This document shows positions 7,417 through 17,073 of a stretch of 64,000 nt of DNA, piece after piece. The first letter of the stretch is position 1, and each line of letters begins with the position of its first letter. The position numbers and the translations under genes were made by a program. The stretch lies in NCBI RefSeq assembly GCF_900156495.1, contig NZ_FTNT01000005.1:64148-128147 (forward strand). The letters are read 5' to 3'. The notes beneath the pieces were generated by a model. That model did no database searches and was not told where the DNA came from. It saw only the letters and a program-made list of their open reading frames with translations. Source of the stretch: Williamsia sterculiae. Its GTDB lineage: Bacteria > Actinomycetota > Actinomycetes > Mycobacteriales > Mycobacteriaceae.

Positions 7417-8867
7417 CACTTGTCCTGCGCTACATCGCGCGCAGCGACCGCGGGCTCGTGCGGTCCAACAACGAGGACTCGGTGTACGCCGGTGCCCGAC
7501 TCCTCGCCCTCGCCGACGGGATGGGCGGCCACGCGGCGGGTGAGGTGGCCAGCCAGCTCGTCATCCAGGCCCTGCGTCCGCTCGACGAGGACGAACCCGG
7601 CAACGATCTGCTCAGCCTGCTCGACGACGCCACCCGGCAGGGCAACGAGGCCATCGCCGCTCAGGTGCAACGCTCCCCCGAACTCGATGGCATGGGCACC
7701 ACGCTCACCGCCATCCTCTTCGCGGGAAACCGCGTCGGGCTGTGTCACATCGGCGACTCCCGCGGTTACCTGCTCCGCGACGGCTCGCTCACCCAGATCA
7801 CGCGAGACGACACCTTCGTCCAGACGTTGGTGGACGAGGGCCGGATCACCGCCGAGGAGGCACACACTCACCCGCAGCGGTCGCTGATCATGCGGGCGCT
7901 CACCGGCGCCGAGGTGGAACCCACGCTGACCGTCCGGGACACCCGCATCGGCGATCGCTACCTGCTGTGTTCAGACGGATTGTCCGATGTGGTCAGCGAG
8001 GAGACCATTGCCGACACCCTCGGCAGCGTCAGCGACAACAAGGAATGCGCCGACCGGCTCATCGAGCTCGCCTTGCGCGGTGGCGGCCCCGACAACGTGA
8101 CCGTGGTGGTCGCCGACGTGGCCGACGTCGACTACGGCGAGCACCGGCCGATCATCGGCGGTGCCGCGGGCGGCGATGACGAGGAGTACGTCCCGGACCC
8201 ACGCACCGCGGCCGGCAGGGCCGCGGCTCTGCGCCCGCCCCGCGAGGAGCCTCGCCGCCCCGACATCGAGGCCGAACCGATCGACACCCGCAGGCACCCG
8301 CGCCGCAAGTGGTATGTCGGGTCCGGAGTGGTGCTCGCCCTGATCGTGGTGGTCGCCGGCATCTTCACGGCGAACTCCTACATCCGTTCGCACTACTTCT
8401 ACGTCGGTGTGCAGGGTGAGAACGTGGTGGTCTACCGCGGTATGCAGCAGTCGTTCCTCGGCATCGGCCGCGGTGAGGTCAGTCGCGCCACCTGCGTGCG
8501 CAATCTGAACACCGAGGCACCCACCATCGACTTCGTCGACAGCGGCACCGCCGACGCCGACTGCACGCACCTCGTCCTCGACGACGTCGCCGACAACTCC
8601 CGGGCCGCCGTCACCGGGACCCAGCCGTCGACCAGCCTGAACGAGGCCCAGGACCAGGTACGCCGGGTCGAGTTCAAGCCACTGTGCAAACCGGCTCGAC
8701 CCGCCACCCCGGCCCCCGGACAGCCCGGCACCCCCGCGCCGCCGACCACTCCGGGGGCACCACCGACGACGTCGCCGGCGCCCACCCCGTCCACCGCGGT
8801 GTCGACGTCGGCCGTACCGTCCACGAGCGACCAGGAACCCGGCTCCTGCCGGCAGGGCGGTCGCTGA
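7413..8867 (+). CDS. pstP: PstP: PP2C-family Ser/Thr phosphatase
   Basis: A 484-residue membrane-anchored metal-dependent phosphatase opposing PknA and PknB. The cytosolic PP2C domain (about 1-235) shows SNNEDSVYAG, LADGMGGHAAGE, GDSRGYLLRDG, SDGLSDVV and GGPDNVTVVV, which carry the metal-binding Asp residues. A linker leads to one membrane helix (about 305-325). The extracytoplasmic domain ends in a Pro/Thr/Ser-rich tail (about 430-475). The GTG at 7413 overlaps the fhaB stop, and its TGA shares bases with the rodA ATG (TGATG at 8865-8869). Confidence 0.96.
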   Translation: MTLVLRYIARSDRGLVRSNNEDSVYAGARLLALADGMGGHAAGEVASQLVIQALRPLDEDEPGNDLLSLLDDATRQGNEAIAAQVQRSPELDGMGTTLTAILFAGNRVGLCHIGDSRGYLLRDGSLTQITRDDTFVQTLVDEGRITAEEAHTHPQRSLIMRALTGAEVEPTLTVRDTRIGDRYLLCSDGLSDVVSEETIADTLGSVSDNKECADRLIELALRGGGPDNVTVVVADVADVDYGEHRPIIGGAAGGDDEEYVPDPRTAAGRAAALRPPREEPRRPDIEAEPIDTRRHPRRKWYVGSGVVLALIVVVAGIFTANSYIRSHYFYVGVQGENVVVYRGMQQSFLGIGRGEVSRATCVRNLNTEAPTIDFVDSGTADADCTHLVLDDVADNSRAAVTGTQPSTSLNEAQDQVRRVEFKPLCKPARPATPAPGQPGTPAPPTTPGAPPTTSPAPTPSTAVSTSAVPSTSDQEPGSCRQGGR

Positions 8868-10309
8868 TGTCGCAGGCTGCCGTCACCCAGTCCCCACCGT
8901 CGGGGCCGATCCGGGTCAGCACCGGACGCAACAGCGAACTGCTGATGCTGGTCCTCGCCACCGTGCTGTTCACCTTCGCGCTGGTCAACGTGGAGACCGC
9001 GCAGGAACAGAAGGTGTCCTGGGATCTGCTGAAGTACGTCGGCGCGTACCTTGCGCTCTTCGGCATCGCCCACCTCGTGGTGCGCCGGTTCGCCCCGTAC
9101 GCCGACCCCCTGATCCTGCCGCTGGTCGCCGCGCTCAACGGGTTCGGTCTCGTGCTGATCCATCGCCTCGATCTGGGAGCCGGTCGCACCGGCGAGACCG
9201 TCAACGCCACGGTCGATTCGCACAACGCCGATCAGCAGGTGCTGTGGACGGTGCTGGGCGTAGTCGTGTTCTCGGCGATCCTCATCTTCGTCCGCGATCA
9301 CCGCACGCTGTCGCGGTACAGCTACATCCTCGGCCTCGGTGGTCTGCTGTTCCTGGCCATCCCCGCCCTGCTGCCGTCGTCACTGTCGGAGATCAACGGG
9401 TCCAAGAACTGGATTCGCACCCCGCTGTTCAACATTCAGCCCGGCGAGTTCTCCAAGATCCTGCTCATCGTGTTCACCGCGTCGTTGCTGGTGTCCAAGC
9501 GCGACCTGTTCACCACCGCGGGCAAACACTTCCTCGGGATGGATCTGCCCCGGGCCCGTGACCTCGGGCCGCTGCTGGTGGCGTGGATCGTGACCATCGG
9601 GATCTTCGCGCTGGAGAACGACCTCGGTGGTCCGCTGCTGATCTTCTCCACCATCCTGGTGATGCTGTACGTGGCCACCGGGCGCATCGGATGGGTGATC
9701 ATCGGCATCGTCCTGTTCACCGTGGGCGCGGTGCTGGCCTACGAGCTGTTCCCGCACCTGCAGGTCCGGGTCGCGGTGTGGCAGGATCCGTTCTCCGACT
9801 TCGACGGCAGGGGCTACCAGGTGGGTCAGGCACTCTTCGGCCTGGCCACCGGTGGGGTGTTCGGCACCGGACTGGGATCGGGTCGACCCAACATCGTGCC
9901 GTTCGCCAACAGCGACTTCATCATCGCCACCGTGGGCGAGGAGCTGGGCCTGGCCGGTCTGGCGGCGATCGTGCTGCTGTACCTCGTGCTGATCGTCCGT
10001 GGCCTGCGCACCGGTCTGACCGTGCGTGACAGCTTCGGCAAGCTGCTGGCCACCGGGTTGGCGTTCACCATCGCCGTGCAGATCTTCGTGGTCATCGGCG
10101 GCGTCACCAAACTGATCCCGCTGACGGGCCTGACCACACCGTTCCTGTCCTATGGCGGATCGTCGCTGCTGGCGAACTACGTGCTGATCGCGATCCTGCT
10201 TCGTGTCTCGAACGCCGCCCGCGAACCCGACGGAGAGAAGAACGGGCCGAAGAAGAAGCCCGCGACACCGTTGCCGCAGGCTCCCACCCAGGTGGTGAAG
10301 CGATCGTGA
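8867..10309 (+). CDS. rodA: RodA/FtsW-type SEDS peptidoglycan glycosyltransferase
   Basis: A 480-residue polytopic membrane protein with about ten to twelve helices. SEDS landmarks include GSKNWIRTPLFNIQPGEFSK, the ENDLGGPLL loop with the conserved Asp, and the C-terminal TGLTTPFLSYGGSSLLANY. SEDS proteins polymerise lipid II glycan strands with a cognate class B PBP, here the adjacent pbpA. The ATG at 8867 overlaps the pstP stop; an upstream extension in frame from 8684 lies wholly inside pstP and is rejected. The stop overlaps pbpA by 4 bp. Confidence 0.95.
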   Translation: MSQAAVTQSPPSGPIRVSTGRNSELLMLVLATVLFTFALVNVETAQEQKVSWDLLKYVGAYLALFGIAHLVVRRFAPYADPLILPLVAALNGFGLVLIHRLDLGAGRTGETVNATVDSHNADQQVLWTVLGVVVFSAILIFVRDHRTLSRYSYILGLGGLLFLAIPALLPSSLSEINGSKNWIRTPLFNIQPGEFSKILLIVFTASLLVSKRDLFTTAGKHFLGMDLPRARDLGPLLVAWIVTIGIFALENDLGGPLLIFSTILVMLYVATGRIGWVIIGIVLFTVGAVLAYELFPHLQVRVAVWQDPFSDFDGRGYQVGQALFGLATGGVFGTGLGSGRPNIVPFANSDFIIATVGEELGLAGLAAIVLLYLVLIVRGLRTGLTVRDSFGKLLATGLAFTIAVQIFVVIGGVTKLIPLTGLTTPFLSYGGSSLLANYVLIAILLRVSNAAREPDGEKNGPKKKPATPLPQAPTQVVKRS

Positions 10310-11808
10310 ACGTCTCCATCCGCCGCGTGGTGATGGTGGTGATGGCCATGGTGGTGCTGTTGCTGCTGAACGCGACCTACGTCCAGGTGTTCAAGGCCGA
10401 CAAACTGCGCAACGACCCGCGCAACAACCGGGTCCTGCTCGACGAGTACTCGCGTCAGCGCGGCCAGATCACCGGTGGTACCGATCTGCTGGCACAGTCG
10501 ATACCCACCGAGGACCGCCTCAAGTACCTCCGCAGTTACCCCAACGGCAACGACGCGTCGGCGTACGCCTTCGCGCCGGCCACCGGGTACTTCTCGTTCC
10601 AGTACGGCAGTTCCGGTCTCGAACAGGCCGAGGACAGCATCCTCAACGGCAACGACGATCGGCTGTTCGGTCAGCGGTTCGTGGACATGTTCTCCGGGCG
10701 CGACCCGCGCGGCGGCAACGTGGTCACGACCATCAACCCGCGCGCCCAGCAGGTCGCCTACGACGCCATGCAGAAGGGCTGCTCGGGTGGATGCCGCGGC
10801 GCGGTGGTGGCGCTCGCCCCGAGCACCGGCGCGATCCTGGCCATGGTGTCGACACCGAGCTACGACCCGAACAAACTCGCCACCCACGATGCCGACGAAC
10901 GCGAGAAGGCCTGGAACAGCTGGACCAACGACCGCTACGAGCCGATGCTCAACCGCGCGATCAACCAGACCTACCCGCCGGGGTCGACGTTCAAGATGAT
11001 CACCACCTCGGCGGCCCTGGGCCAGGGTGTCGACGAGAACACGCGGTTGACCGCGAGCAACACCATCACGTTGCCCGACACCGTTACCCCGTTGACCAAC
11101 TACGGCAGCGAGACCTGCCCCAACTCCTCGGGTGGCACGGTGAGCCTGCATCAGGCGCTGCAGTACTCCTGCAACACCGCGTTCGTGCAGCTGGCGACGG
11201 AGAAACTGCGCAACCCCATCGACTCGTTCAAACGGCAGGCCAGCGCGTATGGCATCGACACGGACACGCCCAACATCCCGTTGGACGTCTCGGACTCGAC
11301 GGTCGGTCAGATCCCCGACCTGGCCGCGCTGGGTCAGTCGGCGATCGGTCAGCGAGACGTGCGGATCACCCCGCTGCAGAACGCCATGGTCGCGGCGACC
11401 ATCGCCAACGGCGGCGTGCGTATGCAGCCCTACCTGGTGGACAAGCTGCAGAGTCCCGACCTGAAAACACTGCAGACCACCCGTCCGCAGTCGGTCAACG
11501 AGCCGATCACGCCGCAGGTCGCCGCCACCCTCACCCAGATGATGATCGACTCGGAGAAGAACACCAGCGGGTCCGGTGGTGCGATCTCCATCGCGTCGAA
11601 GACCGGGACCGCCGAGCACTCGGCGAGCTCGGACGCCGCCGACACCCCGTACGCCTGGTACATCGCGTTCGGTCCGTCGAGCAACGCGCAGGTTGCCGTC
11701 GCGGTGATCGTGGAGAACGGCGACCGCGGCGTGCAGTCGACCGGTGGGTCGTCGGCGGCGCCGATCGGACGCGCAGTGATCAACTCGCTGGTAGGAGGTA
11801 ACGGATGA
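10306..11808 (+). CDS. pbpA: PbpA: class B penicillin-binding protein (transpeptidase)
   Basis: A 500-residue protein with an N-terminal signal anchor (about 5-25), a non-penicillin-binding domain, then the transpeptidase domain. SxxK is PGSTFKM with nucleophile Ser227 and Lys230, SxN is in QYSCNTAF, and KTG is in ASKTGTAE. It cross-links peptidoglycan outside the membrane, partnered with RodA. The GTG at 10306 overlaps the rodA stop. Just before its stop a strong GGAGGT (11794-11799) precedes an ATG overlapping the TGA. That ATG opens a 38-codon frame, not pknA itself. Confidence 0.96.
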   Translation: MNVSIRRVVMVVMAMVVLLLLNATYVQVFKADKLRNDPRNNRVLLDEYSRQRGQITGGTDLLAQSIPTEDRLKYLRSYPNGNDASAYAFAPATGYFSFQYGSSGLEQAEDSILNGNDDRLFGQRFVDMFSGRDPRGGNVVTTINPRAQQVAYDAMQKGCSGGCRGAVVALAPSTGAILAMVSTPSYDPNKLATHDADEREKAWNSWTNDRYEPMLNRAINQTYPPGSTFKMITTSAALGQGVDENTRLTASNTITLPDTVTPLTNYGSETCPNSSGGTVSLHQALQYSCNTAFVQLATEKLRNPIDSFKRQASAYGIDTDTPNIPLDVSDSTVGQIPDLAALGQSAIGQRDVRITPLQNAMVAATIANGGVRMQPYLVDKLQSPDLKTLQTTRPQSVNEPITPQVAATLTQMMIDSEKNTSGSGGAISIASKTGTAEHSASSDAADTPYAWYIAFGPSSNAQVAVAVIVENGDRGVQSTGGSSAAPIGRAVINSLVGGNG

Positions 11809-11921
11809 CCTGGGCCGGGCAGCGTATGAGCCGTGCCGCCGACCGCCGTGGTGTCCGTCCGGCGGACACGATGCGTGGTTCCCGCACGCGGGTACCGACG
11901 AGGGGTGGGTGCAACCGATGA
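11805..11921 (+). CDS. 38-codon Arg-rich ORF coupling pbpA to pknA
   Basis: The ATG at 11805 overlaps the pbpA stop (ATGA) and sits 5 nt after GGAGGT. The frame runs 38 codons and its TGA (11919-11921) overlaps the pknA ATG (11918-11920). The product begins [19 protein letters not shown] and holds ten Arg residues. It fills the whole pbpA-pknA gap with overlapping junctions at both ends. It may be a leader peptide keeping ribosomes coupled from pbpA to pknA, or a small protein in its own right. No family recognised; function is inference. Confidence 0.5.
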   Translation: MTWAGQRMSRAADRRGVRPADTMRGSRTRVPTRGGCNR

Positions 11922-13378
11922 GCCTGCAGAGTGGGACCACCATCGCCGATCGGTACCGGTTGATGCGACTGATCGCGACCGGCGGCATGGGACAGGTGTG
12001 GGAGGCCCTCGACACCCGTCTGGACCGGCGGGTCGCGGTGAAAGTGCTCAAGGCCGAGTTCTCCGACGACCAAGAGTTCCTCGCGCGCTTCCGCACGGAG
12101 GCGCAGACCACCGCCCGACTCAATCACCCCGGCATCGCGAATGTCTTCGACTACGGCGAGACGCCGGACCGCAACGGCGGTGCCCCGCTGGCCTACCTGG
12201 TGATGGAGCTGGTCAACGGCGAACCCCTGAACTCGGTGATCTCACGGATGGGCCGACTGCCCATCGCCAACTCCCTGGACATGCTCGAGCAGACCGGGCA
12301 CGCGTTGCAGGCCGCCCACGACGCCGGGTTGGTGCACCGCGACGTCAAGCCGGGCAACATCCTCATCACGCCGACCGGTCAGGTGAAGATCACCGACTTC
12401 GGCATCGCCAAGGCGGTGGACGCGGCACCGGTCACCCAGACCGGCATGGTGATGGGTACCGCCCAATACATCTCGCCCGAGCAGGCCCTCGGTGAGGACG
12501 CCACCGCGTCGTCGGACGTGTACTCGCTCGGTGTGGTCGGATACGAGGCGATCTCCGGACGCCGCCCGTTCCTCGGCGACGGAGCGATCACCGTCGCGAT
12601 GAAACACATCCGTGAGGTGCCGCCACCGTTGCCCGCGGACCTGCCCGCGAATGTTCGTGAGCTGGTCGAGACCGCGATGACCAAGGAGCCGGAGACCCGG
12701 TACCTCGACGGCGGCGAGTTCGCCGACGCCGTCGCGGCCGTCCGGGCCGGCCGTCGGCCACCACCGCCACGACGAGGGACCGGTGGTCTGGTGGTCCCCC
12801 CGGTGCCGCCGCCCTCGACCCGTGCCATGACCTCGGCGCAGCGACCGATGACGTCGCCCCCCACGTCCGGCCGGACCCGCGCCACCCCGGCCCCGCCGGC
12901 GACCCAGTCGTCGCGTCGGGCGCCTGCTCCCGCAGACGACGGGCGCTGGACCGGTGGCCAGAAGGCGCTGGCCACGATCGCCGTGCTGCTGCTGATCGCG
13001 GCGATCGGGCTGATCGGGTACTGGTTGCTCGGCAACAAGAGCACCGACACCACCCCGACGCCGTCGACCACCCCCACGGTCACCACCACCACCGAGGCCC
13101 CCGCGACGACCACCCAGCGCCGGACCACGACGACCGAGGAACCGACGACCACCGAGGAGACGACGCCCACCTCCACCACCGACGAGACCACCGAGGAGAC
13201 CACGCCCACGTCGGAGGCGACGACCACCACGCCGGAGACCACCGCCACGAGCGGTGGCGGACCCGTCATCAGCATCCCGATCCCCGGCGGCCCGGCCATC
13301 ACCCTCGGTGCCGGTGAGGCGCAGGCCCCGACCACCGGTGCCGACACCGCGACGAGCACTCCCCCCGGTGGCGTGTGA
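11918..13378 (+). CDS. pknA: PknA: eukaryotic-type Ser/Thr protein kinase
   Basis: A 486-residue transmembrane kinase. The catalytic domain (about 10-270) has the glycine loop [33 protein letters not shown] and the activation-loop [10 protein letters not shown]. One membrane helix (about 345-367) follows a Pro/Arg-rich linker. The outside segment is short and unusually Thr/Glu-rich (about 375-450), with no PASTA repeats. PknA phosphorylates cell-division and wall-synthesis proteins. ATG 11918 is chosen over GTG 11909 because it begins [13 protein letters not shown], has GAGGGGTGGG upstream and overlaps the 38-codon ORF stop. The TGA overlaps the pknB start. Confidence 0.95.
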   Translation: MSLQSGTTIADRYRLMRLIATGGMGQVWEALDTRLDRRVAVKVLKAEFSDDQEFLARFRTEAQTTARLNHPGIANVFDYGETPDRNGGAPLAYLVMELVNGEPLNSVISRMGRLPIANSLDMLEQTGHALQAAHDAGLVHRDVKPGNILITPTGQVKITDFGIAKAVDAAPVTQTGMVMGTAQYISPEQALGEDATASSDVYSLGVVGYEAISGRRPFLGDGAITVAMKHIREVPPPLPADLPANVRELVETAMTKEPETRYLDGGEFADAVAAVRAGRRPPPPRRGTGGLVVPPVPPPSTRAMTSAQRPMTSPPTSGRTRATPAPPATQSSRRAPAPADDGRWTGGQKALATIAVLLLIAAIGLIGYWLLGNKSTDTTPTPSTTPTVTTTTEAPATTTQRRTTTTEEPTTTEETTPTSTTDETTEETTPTSEATTTTPETTATSGGGPVISIPIPGGPAITLGAGEAQAPTTGADTATSTPPGGV

Positions 13379-15318
13379 TGTCCACCCCGCAACATCTCTC
13401 CGATCGCTACGAGCTCGGTGAGACCCTCGGTTTCGGCGGTATGTCGGAGGTGCACGCCGCCCGCGACCTGCGACTGCACCGCGACGTGGCCATCAAGGTG
13501 TTGCGCGCCGATCTGGCCCGCGACCCCACGTTCTACCTGCGCTTCCGCCGGGAGGCGCAGAACGCGGCCTCGCTGAACCACCCGACCATCGTGTCGGTGT
13601 TCGACACCGGTGAGGCCACCACACCCGAGGGCCCGCTGCCCTACATCGTCATGGAGTACGTCGACGGTGAGACGCTGCGCGACGTGCTCCGCGCGCAGGG
13701 TCACGTCGCACCCCGACAGGCGATGACCTGGATGGCCGATGTGGCTGCGGCACTGGACTTCTCGCATCAGAATGGCATCGTGCACCGGGACATGAAGCCG
13801 GCCAACGTGATGATCGACAAGTCGGGTGCGGTGAAGGTGATGGACTTCGGCATCGCCCGCGCCATGTCGGACTCCACATCGTCGATGACCCAGACGTCTG
13901 CGGTGATCGGTACCGCCCAGTACCTCTCGCCGGAGCAGGCTCGCGGTGAGAGTGTCGATGCCCGCAGCGACGTCTACTCGATGGGTTGCGTGCTCTTCGA
14001 ACTGCTCACCGGCGAACCTCCGTTCACCGGTGACTCCCCGGTCGCCGTGGCCTACCAGCACGTTCGCGAGGACCCCCGCTGGCCGTCGGCGGTGCGGCCC
14101 GAGATCCCACGTGAACTCGATTCCGTGGTGCTCAAGGCGATGTCGAAGAACCCGGCCAACCGCTACCAGTCGGCCGCCGACCTGCGCGCCGACCTGATGC
14201 GAGTGCTCGCCGGCGGCAAACCCGGCGCACCGATGCTGCTGTCCGACGAGGAGAAGACCGGGGTGATCACCACCGGTCCGCGACGTGCTCTGCGCGACGC
14301 CGGTGGTGGTCGGGGGGGCAGTTCGGCGCATCGCCGTTCCGACTCCGACGACGATCCGGACGACCGGCCGCGCCGCCGCTCGCGGGCCGCGCGGTGGGGG
14401 GTGGCCGCCCTCGTGGCCATCCTGGCGATCGTGGGCGTCACCCTGCTGCTGACCCGTCCGTGGGCCGAGACCTCGACTCCGCAGGTCGCCGTTCCGCCGG
14501 TGACCACCCTGACCGCCGATCAGGCACAGCAGGAACTGCAACGCCTCGGTTTCCGGGTGCTGGATCCGCTCGAGGAACCGAGCCTCACCGTGCCGGAGGG
14601 CAGGCCCACCCGCACCGCGCCGACGGCGGGGGTGCGGATACCGAAGGGTTCCAAGGTCGCGCTCTACGTCTCGTCGGGACCGCAACGGATACAACTGCCG
14701 CCGCTGGACGGCAAGACCCCGCAGGAGGCGATCGCCCAGCTTCGACAGCTCGGCTTCACCAGCACCCCGACGACCCAGAACGTGGTGTCCACGGACGCGC
14801 AGAACGGCAAGGTGGTGAGCAGTCAGCCACAGGCGGGCACCAATGCGCGGGTCACCGACCCGATCACCCTGCAGGTGGGCACCGGTCCCAAGCAGGTGGA
14901 CATCCCATCATTGGTGGGGTTGTCGCAGAGTGCCGCGTCGGCCGAACTCGACGACTTCGGGCTCAAGGTGGGCACGGTGAGCCAGGTCGACTCCGAACAG
15001 TCCGCCGGGACCGTGCTGTCGCAGAGCCCGACGTCGGGCACCCAGGTCGACGACGGGACGTCCGTGGACATCACGGTGTCGCGGGGCAACATCTTCCGCG
15101 TCCCGGATCTTACCGGGAAGACCTCCGCCCAGGCACGGACCGCGCTGACGGGAGCCGGGTGGAAGAACACCACGCTGACCGAGACCAAGCGCAACGTCCC
15201 GTTGGGCAGCCCCGACGACAACCGCGTGCTGTCGCAGTCGCCGGCAGCGGGTAGCGCAGTCCGCAACGACACGACCATCACCATCGTCGTCGGTCGCGCG
15301 AGTCTGCTGCCGAACTGA
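13378..15318 (+). CDS. pknB: PknB: Ser/Thr protein kinase with extracellular PASTA repeats
   Basis: A 646-residue kinase. The catalytic domain (about 9-275) has GFGGMSEVHAARD, VAIKVLR, HRDMKPANVM, DFGIARA and an activation loop with SMTQTSAVIGTAQY, whose Thr residues are autophosphorylation sites in the family. A juxtamembrane linker leads to one helix (about 340-360). Four PASTA repeats fill about 367-646; such repeats bind muropeptides or lipid II. PknB controls wall synthesis through CwlM, FhaA and MurJ, all encoded in this window. The ATG at 13378 shares TGATG with the pknA stop; a GTG lies one codon upstream. Last gene of the operon. Confidence 0.96.
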   Translation: MSTPQHLSDRYELGETLGFGGMSEVHAARDLRLHRDVAIKVLRADLARDPTFYLRFRREAQNAASLNHPTIVSVFDTGEATTPEGPLPYIVMEYVDGETLRDVLRAQGHVAPRQAMTWMADVAAALDFSHQNGIVHRDMKPANVMIDKSGAVKVMDFGIARAMSDSTSSMTQTSAVIGTAQYLSPEQARGESVDARSDVYSMGCVLFELLTGEPPFTGDSPVAVAYQHVREDPRWPSAVRPEIPRELDSVVLKAMSKNPANRYQSAADLRADLMRVLAGGKPGAPMLLSDEEKTGVITTGPRRALRDAGGGRGGSSAHRRSDSDDDPDDRPRRRSRAARWGVAALVAILAIVGVTLLLTRPWAETSTPQVAVPPVTTLTADQAQQELQRLGFRVLDPLEEPSLTVPEGRPTRTAPTAGVRIPKGSKVALYVSSGPQRIQLPPLDGKTPQEAIAQLRQLGFTSTPTTQNVVSTDAQNGKVVSSQPQAGTNARVTDPITLQVGTGPKQVDIPSLVGLSQSAASAELDDFGLKVGTVSQVDSEQSAGTVLSQSPTSGTQVDDGTSVDITVSRGNIFRVPDLTGKTSAQARTALTGAGWKNTTLTETKRNVPLGSPDDNRVLSQSPAAGSAVRNDTTITIVVGRASLLPN

Positions 15319-15335
15319 CCGGCATCCGCCAGATG

Positions 15336-15352
15336 AGGGCAGCCTGACCTTG
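15336..15352. promoter_or_regulatory. DtxR/IdeR-box-like dyad, copy 1
   Basis: AGGGCAGCCTGACCTTG. Its core AGGGCAG-C-CTGACCT is a near-perfect dyad and agrees with the mycobacterial iron box (TTAGGTTAGSCTAACCTAA) at 13 of 19 aligned positions. An identical 17-mer starts 44 bp downstream. Binding by an iron regulator is inferred. Confidence 0.45.
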
Positions 15353-15379
15353 TCACTGCGCCAACGTTTTTCGAGCCGC

Positions 15380-15396
15380 AGGGCAGCCTGACCTTG
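15380..15396. promoter_or_regulatory. DtxR/IdeR-box-like dyad, copy 2
   Basis: An exact copy of the 17-mer at 15336, 44 bp away, ending 87 bp before the DUF1540 start codon. Tandem identical dyads with four-turn spacing in a 165-bp intergenic region point to a real operator rather than chance. Confidence 0.45.
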
Positions 15397-15483
15397 CTGG
15401 TGGAACGACGGCGGAGGTCGTAGCGTGAGTCGTGCCAGGCGACCGGACAACCCCGTCGCCCGCGACGACTTCTGGAGGATCCC

Positions 15484-15783
15484 ATGGCCACCCTCGAAAT
15501 GCCCCACGTCTCCGACTGTTCGGTGAGCTCGTGCTCGTACAACCATGACGGCTGCCACGCCTTCGCCATCAATGTGTCCGGTGAGAACGGCACCGCCGAC
15601 TGCGCGACCTTCATCCCGCTGTCGGTCAAGGGCGGCCTCGACGTCGTCTCACCGCAGGTCGGTGCCTGCCAACGCGCCGACTGCTCCTTCAACGACAACT
15701 TGGAGTGCACCGCCGCGGCCGTGCGCATCGGTGCCGGGGAGAGTTCGGACACCGCGAACTGCCTGACCTACCAGAAGGCCTGA
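15484..15783 (+). CDS. DUF1540 domain protein, two Cys-rich repeats
   Basis: A 99-residue acidic cytosolic protein made of two DUF1540 units (about 8-45 and 58-96). Each has four Cys in the same spacing, CSVSSC...C...C and CQRADC...C...C. The pattern suggests small metal-binding modules, zinc or iron not determined. The ATG at 15484 has CTGGAGGA upstream. The gene is monocistronic: pknB ends 165 bp before it and a strong bidirectional hairpin follows. Two identical iron-box-like dyads lie in its promoter region, so metal-dependent control is a reasonable hypothesis. Biological role is not established for this family. Confidence 0.85.
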   Translation: MATLEMPHVSDCSVSSCSYNHDGCHAFAINVSGENGTADCATFIPLSVKGGLDVVSPQVGACQRADCSFNDNLECTAAAVRIGAGESSDTANCLTYQKA

Positions 15784-15839
15784 GACACACCGGAGAACCG
15801 CGGTCGCCGACGCGCCCACTCCGCAGTCGCCCGCCGATC

Positions 15840-15885
15840 GAGACCGCCCGCACGCCAGGACAGCCCCCTGCGTGCGGGCGGTCTC
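15840..15885. terminator. bidirectional terminator hairpin
   Basis: A perfect 16-bp stem, GAGACCGCCCGCACGC paired with GCGTGCGGGCGGTCTC, with a 14-nt loop. It sits between the convergent DUF1540 gene and trpG. No U tract follows, as is common in GC-rich actinobacteria. Confidence 0.75.
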
Positions 15886-15899
15886 GTCGTCGCGGGGGG

Positions 15900-16583
15900 T
15901 CAGCCGATGGCGACCGCGACCTCGTCCTCGAGCGCGGCGACCACCGATTCGGACACCGGGAAACCACACACACCGAGCCAGTTGGCGAGCATCCGATGGC
16001 CACCCTGGGTGAGCACGCTTTCCGGGTGGAACTGGACGCCATGGATCGGCAACTCTCGGTGCGCCATCGCCATCACGATGCCGCTGTCGGTCTGCCCGGT
16101 CACCTCGAGTTCCTTCGGGATGGTCGACGGCACGACGGTCAGCGAGTGGTAGCGGGTCGCCACGAAGGGGTGCGGCAACCCGGCCAGCACCCCGCCGTCG
16201 GTGTGCTCGACCAGTGAGGTCTTGCCGTGCAGCAACTCCGGCGCCCGCTCCACCGTCGCGCCGAACGCGGCGCCGATGGCCTGATGACCTAGACACACAC
16301 CGAGGACCGGGGTCCCGCGTTCGGCGGCCACCGGGACGATCGGCATGGTGACCCCCGCGCGCTGCGGTGTGCCCGGCCCGGGACTGAGGAGCACGCCGTC
16401 GTATGCGGACACCGCGGAGTCCAGATCGTCCAGGTGCGGATCGTCGTTGCGCCAGACCTCCACGTCCACACCGAGCTGACCCAGATACTGGACCAGGTTG
16501 TAGACGAAGCTGTCGTAGTTGTCGACGACCAGGATGCGGGCGACAGCGGCCGCGTCACCATCGGTCGGGTCTGACGTGCTCAC
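15900..16583 (-). CDS. trpG: aminodeoxychorismate/anthranilate synthase component II (glutamine amidotransferase)
   Basis: A 227-residue class I glutamine amidotransferase that supplies ammonia to a chorismate-using partner, for tryptophan or folate. Motifs are [18 protein letters not shown], the oxyanion region [11 protein letters not shown], the nucleophile Cys in [10 protein letters not shown], and the His-Glu pair in VQFHPES. The orthologue at this locus in mycobacteria is called trpG, but the sequence alone cannot separate it from pabA. The GTG at 16583 is preferred: it has CTGGAG 8 nt upstream, and the Val before ILVVDN is encoded by GTC. It is divergent from crgA. Confidence 0.9.
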   Translation of the reverse strand: MSTSDPTDGDAAAVARILVVDNYDSFVYNLVQYLGQLGVDVEVWRNDDPHLDDLDSAVSAYDGVLLSPGPGTPQRAGVTMPIVPVAAERGTPVLGVCLGHQAIGAAFGATVERAPELLHGKTSLVEHTDGGVLAGLPHPFVATRYHSLTVVPSTIPKELEVTGQTDSGIVMAMAHRELPIHGVQFHPESVLTQGGHRMLANWLGVCGFPVSESVVAALEDEVAVAIG

Positions 16584-16738
16584 AGCGCTCCAGGCTACCC
16601 ACTGGGCGAGTACGTGGCCGGTGGAGTCCGGCACGTGGGATCTGCCAGGTGGGTGGGATACCGTGGTCAGACCGACGCCGAGGGGCGCGCGGTGCCCAGA
16701 CACCCGCGATGCCCTGCCCGTACCCGATCGAGGAAGTC

Positions 16739-17029
16739 ATGCCGAAGTCAAAAGTCCGGAAGAAGACCGATTACACGATCAACCCGGCGAGCCGCACGCC
16801 GGTCAAGGTCAAGACCGGTCCATCCAGCCAGATCTACGTGGGCGTGATGCTCGGTCTGATGCTCATCGGTCTCATCTGGCTCATCGTCTTCTACCTGGTG
16901 GCCACCCCGTCCGCGCTCGGTGCCGACGGCAAGATCCTGCACTGGATGTACGACCTGGGCCCGTGGAACTTCTTGATCGGCTTCGGCTTCATGGTCGCCG
17001 GCCTGCTGATGACCATGAAGTGGCGCTGA
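16739..17029 (+). CDS. crgA: CrgA: cell-division membrane protein
   Basis: A 96-residue protein starting MPKSKVRKK with two membrane helices (about 32-53 and 75-92) and a short outside loop ([17 protein letters not shown]). This matches CrgA of mycobacteria and Streptomyces, which recruits septal peptidoglycan enzymes, contacts FtsZ, FtsQ and PBPs, and interacts with CwsA encoded 2 kb away. ATG 16739 is preceded by CGAGGAAG. The open frame extends upstream to 16403, but that part overlaps trpG on the other strand and is not CrgA-like. Confidence 0.94.
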   Translation: MPKSKVRKKTDYTINPASRTPVKVKTGPSSQIYVGVMLGLMLIGLIWLIVFYLVATPSALGADGKILHWMYDLGPWNFLIGFGFMVAGLLMTMKWR

Positions 17030-17073
17030 TCCGGCGCTGAGCTGCAGAAACACATAGATGTAATTCATCCCCA

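Noticed and set aside
12379-14694. A 771-codon antisense frame across pknA and pknB
   Set aside because: Val-rich run opposite the Thr-rich PknA tail and no recognisable fold; explained by codon bias.
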